From contig JAGFMI010000021.1 of the NCBI GenBank assembly GCA_021030905.1, positions 496,001 through 560,000 of the forward strand: a stretch of 64,000 bases of DNA, given 5' to 3'. The notes beneath the pieces are model-generated. The model saw only the letters and a program-made list of their open reading frames with translations. It was not told where the DNA came from and did not search any database. The position numbers were made by a program, and so were the translations under genes. Below are positions 57,024 to 64,000 of the stretch, piece after piece (position 1 is the stretch's first letter; each line of letters opens with the position of its first letter). This stretch comes from Pyrenula massariospora. Lineage: Eukaryota; Ascomycota; Eurotiomycetes; Pyrenulales; Pyrenulaceae.

Positions 57024-58220
57024 TTATTTCCTCCTATTTTGGAGGTGCGTTTCAGCAAGACTCATACATTCGTTCAGCACCTGCCAAAATTTCGATACGT
57101 CCAGTGATCGTGGGATCCTTACACCGTCTCCACCGTCCTCGGCCTTAGTTGCTTTCGTTCGACCATCCTCGTCACCGCCAAGTTCAACCTCTACCTCCCA
57201 TCGCTCCCCAGCATTATCATTGAAATGAATTCGGGCTTCCGGGTCAGGATGGTCGAGCAAAAGTATTGCAACGGCTAGCGGGTCGTGGACAGGAGGCCCC
57301 TCGCTCAATCCAAAAACCCCGGCGTATGTGTGAGCAAAGAACATGAGCAAGTCGTGGTACATCTTTCTGAGCCGGGTAGGGTTCGCGTCCCTGTCTTTTC
57401 CGTGTAGCAGTAGATTTTGCACGTCCTTTGTAGCAAAGGCTTGGTGTGTTACATCCAGTGGTACCATTGTAGTCTTCCGAGCAAGGATGGCGTTGCTAAG
57501 TAGGGCTCGGGATGATTCCGGATCACACCATATATTGAATTCTGCATAAGGAGTCTGGTTGCCGATACGGCTACGCATATTCCCAGTCTTGTCTCGAAAT
57601 GGCTGCCCAAGGTTGACTGACGTAAAATTGTCTCCAATTGCTCCTCCCATGATGCTCACTCCACGGACATGTGACGCGGTCTCAGGAAATGTTGACATAA
57701 GGAGCGCAATATTCGTTAGCGCGCCTGTCGCAACAATCCATGCTGTGTTCTTTGGACAAGCCATAATCGCATCGTGCATGTCTAGGATGGTGTTGCAATG
57801 GCTGAGAGGCCGTCTTGTTGAGTGGGGGAGCAGGTCTGTGCCATCTAGTCCACTTTTCCCATGTATCTCAGGGGCATGGTGGGCAGGTCTGCAAAATGGC
57901 TTCTTTGCCCCTGGATAGACCGGGATTTCAGGACGTCCTATAGCTTCAAGAACGCTCAGGGCGTTTGCGGTGCAGCGGTCTAAAGGGGCATTGCCATGGA
58001 CAGTGCTCAGCCCGAGCAATTCGAGGTGCGGATGGTGGGCGGCGAGCAGGATAGCGAAGGCGTCCTAAGAGCACTGTTTTAGTCAAAGTTATCTGATCGG
58101 TTTCTCCTGCATCCGACTCACATCATGTCCTGTATTCAGTTAGCATGCACTGTTTCCATAGGGTACGCGCTGAAGCTTGCCTGGATCGCAGTCGAGCCAC
58201 AATGGTATCTTGGGCGCCAT
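57024..58220 (-). CDS. Inosine-uridine-preferring nucleoside hydrolase, 362 aa
   Basis: Three exons, 58220-58181 (40 nt), 58129-58122 (8 nt) and 58064-57024. The first intron is GC-AG (CCAG|GCAAGC...ATACAG, 51 nt, with GCTAAC branch) and the second is GT-AG (GTGAGT...CTTAG, 57 nt). Joined, the start reads MAPKIPLWLDCDPGHD|DAFAIL, restoring the conserved DCDPGxDDA calcium/ribose site of nucleoside hydrolases. Only this splicing gives it. Further motifs are GLSTVHGNAPLD, ATGALTNIALLM, AEFNIWCDPES and the catalytic-site HDPLAVA. It cleaves ribonucleosides to base and ribose in salvage. An acidic insert (GGDEDGRTKATKAEDGGDG) lies near the C-terminus. It is divergent from the PXA gene. Confidence 0.93.
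58122..58129 (-). other. 8-nt microexon of nucleoside hydrolase
   Basis: GACATGAT lies between a CAG acceptor and a GTGAGT donor. It supplies the last two bases of Gly, then His and Asp, of the DPGHDD motif. The phase is 1 before it and 0 after it. Confidence 0.75.
58130..58180 (-). other. GC-AG intron in nucleoside hydrolase
   Basis: 51 nt, donor GCAAGC after CCAG, branch GCTAAC, acceptor ATACAG. It is required to rebuild the DCDPGHDD active-site motif. Confidence 0.75.
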
Positions 58221-58611
58221 TTCCTGTTGCCCACGCTGGCACGTCAGAGGGTGAAAGGTGAGGCGGCATAGTTGGAACCTTTTTCTCACGTAGTTGTAAG
58301 CATGCACTTTCTTTGTTGTCCGGCGACGCTCGGCTAAGCTGCAGCAGCTCGCGGTTCGACTACTACGTACCTTACCTCACCTCACATGGGCGACCTGAAG
58401 CTGGGGCTCCCAATGTGGTTACGGGCAACGGTTGGGCGCCGCTAAGCGTCAGACCCGTTAGCCGGAACCACTCCTACGGCTCCACGTCGATATCACGCTG
58501 CAGAGCCTCAGTGACGACCCAGTCGAACAGGATCAATGGAGCCCTGAGGCTTATCTGGAAGCTGCGTCTGCGGTATAAGACATCCACGATGCAGAGGCAC
58601 GATCGTCCGCC
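58221..58611. promoter_or_regulatory. Shared divergent promoter, nucleoside hydrolase and PXA gene
   Basis: 391 bp between start codons. No separate gene is supported and no specific site was recognised. Confidence 0.45.
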
Positions 58612-61600
58612 ATGACTAGCCAAAGCTTACGCCCTCCTCTTCCGCCTCACCTTCAACCCCATGCAAAAAGCTCTTCCACCGCGCGAACCTCCCAATTTGC
58701 AGTCCCTGCAAGTACCACACCTGCTTCATCGCGCTCCTCATCCCAGACTCGACCCCCGAAACCCAGACAACCTCCCAAGAACGAAGATTACGCGTCAGAG
58801 AAGGCGACAATCTCCCTAATTCGGCGTGTGCTCTGTCCTACAACCAGTCATGCCGACCAGAAGACCGCGCAGAGGCCCATTGAGGAGCTCTTGCCGCCTC
58901 TGTCGAGCTCCAACGAGGTGGACGTCCAACTGTATGCCATCATAGCGATCATTGTCAAGGACCTTGTGTACGCATGGTATTCCAAAGTCACGCCCGACCA
59001 GACATTTGTGGAGGAAGTCGTACAAATCATCGCTCACTGTACGCGAGCTTTGGAGCAGAGGCTGCGACGCATTGATATTCAAGAGCTTATTCTAGACGAA
59101 ATTCCAGCCATCTGCGTGGCACATTGTAAAGGTGTGTTTGCCCTAAGTGTATAGGTAGCAAAGCGTCTAACGGCGATAACGAAGCTTACAGTATTGCTCA
59201 TTATGAACACCAGTCGACCTACGCTTCCGCGCCGCGAGACGTCTACCACACCCTCAATCCTCATCCAGCACTGTCTCCCGTGCCAGGACTTCCCGAGTCC
59301 ACTGCCGCAGAAGAGCAATCAGACAATGAACGGATATATCGGCAGCTGTTGGTCGAAGGCGCACTGTCTGTGCTCTTGCCCACTGAAGACCTCGAGAATG
59401 CGTGTCTAAGAACGTTAGTGGGGGACATATTTGCGGACATGATATTAGGCCAAGGAATAAGCGGGAAAGCCTGTGAGGGTTGGTTCATCTGGCAGGTGAC
59501 CGCGAAAATGAGCGAGATCATCAAAGAACGCGTGGAACCAAAAGCCACCGGCGAGGAGATTGAAATGGACACTCGAAGCCGGCTAGAAAAGTTTGGCCTA
59601 TTGACGACGAAAGGCGCGAAAAAGAAGAATCATTCGTCCCCGGCGCACCAATCGCGGCTGACTGCCCTTTTCTGGAAACTATTGCAGTACGCATACTTGG
59701 CCGTCGTCTTTATACGCTTTGTCCTTGTTGGTCTGTGGCAAGCTCGCACGGCCTCACCCCGATCCTATCCAACAAGCTCGAAATCGAGCCCGTCATCACC
59801 TACGTCGGCCAAATATGCCGCTGGTAGCTCGTCCGCTGCATCCTCTTCGCCCGTACCCCCGCCGCCGAGACGGGCCATTTTGGAATACCGCTCCTTCACT
59901 TTGATGGCAGAGCTACTCAACATTTCGAACCGCATGCCATGGTTGAGCGGCTTTTTCGGTTTCTGTCAACATGCTGCCATGCATGGGCCGGGCCGCATTG
60001 GCCAGACGGATGGGCTCCTCGACAAGTAAGTTTGATCTATCATTTTCTTTGTCAATGCTTGTTAGATTGGTTTGATCCAGACGACGTTCTCGGGACGATC
60101 ACTGGTTTCTAACCCCGGCATCCATGTGCTTCAAAGAGTGTTAGCGGGGGCTGCCTCGCATCGACTAACGGTCACTTGACCTGAGGTGGGCTGCTGGCCA
60201 CCCAATGTTTGAGCAGAAGCGAGTTTTTGACACAAGCCTGGTGTCGTACGCGGCGTTACGAAGCTCTGACCCGCTCAATACCGTCGATACCGTACCAAAC
60301 GCAGCCGTACGAACGCCGTTACCGCGGTTTTCAACCTCGTTTCCTTTTCGGAGGTCATTCCCATGATTGGTCAAAAAGCTCCCTACCCCACCATGATTAT
60401 TATCCGTCGATATTATAGAAACCCCGGCTCTTAATTCCTCGACGCTTGGACGTCAACTCACACCAGCACCCCTCAAACCCTCGTCTGGTTCCAGTGGTAG
60501 TCTCTCACCATGGATGGGAACCCGCATCTCCAAGAGGAAAGAGGGGTTTTACGCTCCCCGCGAAACAGGAGGCTTGTTGACGAGAGGTATCGTTGACCTC
60601 AGGTGCAGAATCGACGCATCATTTGTTCGCCTGTGGCAGATCGCCTGCAGCTACTCTAAGCGCCCGCCGCGACAGAGTTACTGCTAAACAGTCTTGTTTC
60701 CACCGAGCAGCTCGCAGCACGAAATCCTGAACCGCTTCTTAGACCGCCTGAACAATACTGGATCGGGCCCGCCCTCGTTCCCTTCCCGCAATAGCCTTCC
60801 TTCCGATGCGGTCCGTATCTGAATCCTCGAGCCAATCATCGCTGGGGAAAGCGATTTTCTGGTCAGCGGCACCAAATATTACACTAAACATGGCCTTAGT
60901 GAACGACGAGGAGCCTCTTTTCTTGCCACTTCTGGATTTTTCGCCCGTAAATACCGCTTATTTCTTACTCTGCCACCAATCACAGATTTTAGTGATTTGG
61001 ATATTATTATTTCTTCAAGGCGCCGGCGAAATTCTAGCCCATGGCTGATGGGGGACGGTGATGGCTCTTTCAAAAGGACGATAACCCCAGTCGCTCGGCG
61101 TCTGAAGATCTCGCTACCAATTGCCGCTCCAAAGTTCCAGGCGGTCTACAGCACGACATCGCAATCCAAATCTGGGGTTGATTCTCCGATGGGATGCCCC
61201 TATCTGTGAACTGGAATTAATTTGAAGCACACCTACATCCCATCCACCTGGTTGGGCTTCAAATATTGACAGGCGTTGATGCAGTGGCGCTTCGACTACG
61301 CATCTGCCGCAGGAGGAATACGGCACGTTTTCTGCTAAACCCTATGCCTCTCCTCAAAAAGGTGGCTTGCATTGCAGGTACAGGGACCGGGGTCTGATGC
61401 AAAGGCCCAGGAGTGGCTACTGCTGCTGCACGGCTCCACCGCATCTTCAACCTGCTTCCCCAAACTGGAGCGCCTCACTGCTGTCAAACCACGGTCAACT
61501 TCTGCGACCGCTCAGGAGCCCAGCGCTTGCGCGTTTTTGGTTTCAGATCGTGAGAGGCACATCCGTATACAACTGCAGTTGTCCTTCCTTCGCGCCTGCT

Positions 61601-62570
61601 TGGACGGGATCGGGATGGGTGCTGCGAACCTGGCGGCCCGCCGAGATTCCTGGAACTCCCGACGCTGCTTGCACGCGTCTCTGTACGACGTGCTGGAATC
61701 CATCGTTCGAGAATGATGGTACCACATATCTATTCAATTTGGTTCCAGACTGAGACGGTACGCCGACAGTCTCGATATCGGGATTTCAAGTTCAGTGTAA
61801 TAGGGAAATGCCCCGTCCAAATCTAAAGCTCGGCTGGAACGATCCACATGTGAAAGAATTGAGAAATCCCATGGAGGCGAAGATCTCGAAATGCGTGCGA
61901 TATCCGAACTTAGTTGGGGAGAAAGGGCGTGATGAATCGCGGCCCTAACCAGGGCACACCTCTCGACAATCCCCCATTTCCTTGCTCTATCATAATTTCT
62001 TTTGTCGCAACGCATGAACTTCTGCTCACGGGATTACGAATCCATACCCATTACCCATAAGCAACCATACTAACTCAAAGTCCCCAAAACGTTTCCAGAT
62101 TCCTCTCGACGACCATCCACACCCACGTCCTGAATCCGTCCCTCATCCCGCAGCTCCTCCTCTCCGCCCGCCAGACCCTCTTCCCCTACAACGCGCTCGG
62201 CCCGCCAGCAGCGCCTCCCCCGCCTTCCCCGGCCGAACGACTGGCCATCCGCCAAGCCTGCGCCGCAAAGATCCTCGCCCTGGTGCCCCCGGTCGTCGCC
62301 CGGACGTACCTGGCCACCGCCGCAGACCCCGATCAGGCCGAAGAGGATGATGGAGATGGAGAAGAGGACGCGAACGCGAGGAGGAGGGAAGAAGGCAGCA
62401 CAGCAGCGGGTGCGGCGGTCCGGCAGATCGAGGGCACCCTGGACGTGCTCGGGGATGCGTACATGAATAAGCACCTTATCTACGGGATCATCGAGCGGGT
62501 GCTGGTGCGAGTGCTGCCGGAGATGGGCGAGAGGGGGCCGGGGGAGCTGCTGGGGGATAGGATCTCTTAG
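58612..62570 (+). CDS. PXA-domain protein, 610 aa, with very long last intron
   Basis: Exons 58612-59131, 59185-60025 and 62099-62570. Intron 1 is 53 nt (GTGTGT...GAAG). Intron 2 is about 2.07 kb (GTAAGT...TTTCCAG, with ACTAAC branch). The phases agree (AA|A gives Lys) and the sum is 611 codons. The N-terminus is Pro/Ser-rich. The PXA (PX-associated) domain runs from about residue 60 to 240 (ATISLIRRVLCPTTS, LYAIIAIIVKDLVYAWY, LQRQLLVEGALSVLLP-type helices). A membrane-associated stretch (LQYAYLAVVFIRFVLVGL) follows, and exon 3 adds FLSTTIHTHVLNPSLIPQLL to IIERVLVRVLP. PXA proteins act in endosomal or lipid-related membrane traffic. There is no PX or RGS domain. Exons 2 and 3 could be two genes, but family sequence runs across the junction. 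Confidence 0.75.
60026..62098 (+). other. Unusually long intron of the PXA gene
   Basis: About 2.07 kb, while every other intron I placed in the window is under 110 nt. Open frames inside (for example 61367-61753) have no recognised domain. I looked for terminal inverted repeats and target duplications and could not establish any. It could hold an unrecognised insertion or a non-coding RNA. Confidence 0.5.
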
Positions 62571-64000
62571 GTTTTTGGGGAGGAAATGTTATGTTAGAGA
62601 GTGGTTGGTAGGTAAGATGACTAGGCTCTTTCTGGCCCCCTCGAGAGTGCGTTGCGTATCGCTGGCTGGGTGGGTGTATCTCGGGAATCGGGGAGGGAGG
62701 GAAGGAGGGGAGGGATGGGTAGATAGATGGGAGATAGATGGACGGGTAAGCAAATGTCAGAAAGTTAGACTCCGTGTTCGTAGAGAGGACTGTGCACCGC
62801 GATGTCAGGGTCATGGAGTTTTAGTGATTACACCGATTGATGTTAGAGTGGGATGGCAATGGGAGGCCTCGCGGGGGCGCAGAGAGGGGGGGGAGAAGCC
62901 AAGAGCGGGTAGGTAGTGAAGTACCTAGGCTGGGATACCCCCTCGTGTGATGGGCTTGCGCGCCGTTGTTGACGGCGGCGACGACGCAATCCAGGAGATG
63001 AGATGAGATGGAGCTAAGCTCAGGATTTTCTGGACGGAGGTGAATAAGGTACTTAGCTTTGTTGTTGTTTTTTCTCCGATGAGGGGGATGCAAGGCGCCG
63101 CGCGCCGCGGAAGTCGGGTTGGTGGTCGTTTTGACGGTCTGGTCTGGTTATGCTTTCCGGCGGGTTTTAGGAAGCGTAGCTTATCTCTGTACGTAGTGGT
63201 TTTGCCCTGAAGGTGCCAGTTTGGGGAGGTGATAGTCGCCACCCCAGGTACAGGGTTTTTAGTAATCAGGACGCTTTTGATACTATTATAATCGTTGATT
63301 GCTCAGGGCGGAGATGTCCATTATCCATGTCCACGACGCGATACGAAACGACAGTGCACTGGTCGTCAAAAGGTACGACCGTATGTATGTACGAACGAAC
63401 GGGACGAGAGGTACTACCTAGGGACCTGGGGGCCTTGATCGCGGTGATCGACGACGACGACGGGGGCGGTTTGATGTTCGCCGTTGTTGCAAAACCTTAT
63501 ATTCGCCTAAGCGAATAGACTAGACATTGACTGACTCGAAGAATAAGGTTTGCGTCTGGTGGTGATCCGCTTCCTTCGCTCCGTTCGGCGCTGAGGCCCT
63601 GAAGAGATACGGAACCGATGCCCCGGAGCGCGGTGCGGCTTGTGGGGACTTTAACATCGTGATTTAAGGACAATATGATTGCAACTTGTGAAGCCGGAGG
63701 GGGTGGTTGTGTTGCGGCATGTGCGCTAGTAGGAGAGACAGGAGCACGGAGAAAAGACCCTCAGACTGGGTGAAAGGGATTCGCCTCTTTAGGATATTGC
63801 GCTGTCTCTTGCGCTCGCTGTCGTTGACAATGGCCTTGTATTTTCTCTGTGTGTGTCTGTTCTACCTGCAACCCTACATCATCTGACGACGATGTTGAAT
63901 GGGGAGGGGCTGCGTACGGAGTACCTGTTCCAGGTCAACCGTTGGGTATATCACAGCGTACCTAAGACTGAGACGAGTGTGTGTCGAGGTACATACAGTA
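62571..64000. other. Intergenic end of window, no gene seen
   Basis: About 1.4 kb of G/A-rich sequence after the PXA gene. Open frames are at most 113 codons and low in complexity. No telomeric repeat is present. Confidence 0.4.

Noticed and set aside
61367-61753. Plus-strand frame of 128 codons inside the long PXA intron
   Set aside because: No domain, overlapping frames on both strands, and no splice-compatible role in the PXA protein.
1-64000. tRNA genes, rRNA, CRISPR arrays and telomeric repeats
   Set aside because: I saw no convincing B-box/A-box pair, no rRNA signature, no regularly spaced direct repeats and no TTAGGG runs; a tRNAscan run would be the decisive check.

Overview
The window comes from a filamentous ascomycete (Pezizomycotina). 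The evidence is dense genes on both strands, introns mostly of 44-90 nt with GT-AG ends and CTAAC/CTGAC-like branch sites, and fungus-restricted families (STAND/NACHT NTPases, HET, Zn2Cys6 factors, DUF6594, AA9 LPMO). I cannot place it reliably below that level. No function comes from a database search. Exon structures were built by hand from splice signals, reading phase and family knowledge.

The left half (about 1-34 kb) looks accessory. It holds an ATAD1/Msp1-like AAA ATPase (300-3085, minus) facing a NACHT protein (4334-7828, plus), and a C2H2 zinc-finger protein that may carry a hydrophobic N-terminal extension (10243-11836, minus). It also holds a three-exon gene joining a fungal STAND-type N-terminal helical domain to a C-terminal YEATS domain (13261-14572, minus), a HET-domain scrap near 14.9 kb, and an eight-exon Zn2Cys6 regulator whose zinc cluster is split by a GC-AG intron (15942-18507, minus). 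Further right are a three-lobed CbxX/CfqX-type AAA protein (19604-22087, plus), a coiled-coil protein with a SWIM-like Cys/His motif (23476-24780, minus) and a secreted AA9 LPMO (26746-27743, minus). From 27.7 to 34.4 kb I find no complete gene, only scattered minus-strand coding-like patches.

The right half (about 34-63 kb) is mostly core and compact. In order it holds a small basic protein of unknown function, gamma-adaptin of AP-1, sterol O-acyltransferase, PP2A scaffold subunit A, phenylalanyl-tRNA synthetase beta, ribosomal protein uS3/RPS3, a parvulin-type prolyl isomerase, an adenylate-kinase-like protein without a P-loop, a CYTH/thiamine-triphosphatase-like protein, a DUF6594 membrane protein, a TPR protein with a retropepsin-like domain, a nucleoside hydrolase and a PXA-domain protein. 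Several neighbours are divergent with short shared promoters: AP-1 gamma/ARE, PP2A-A/PheRS beta, RPS3/parvulin and nucleoside hydrolase/PXA.

The most interesting items are the STAND-N/YEATS fusion inside a neighbourhood rich in NLR-like and AAA proteins, three GC-AG introns, an 8-nt microexon, and a roughly 2.07-kb intron in the PXA gene in a region where introns are otherwise under 100 nt.
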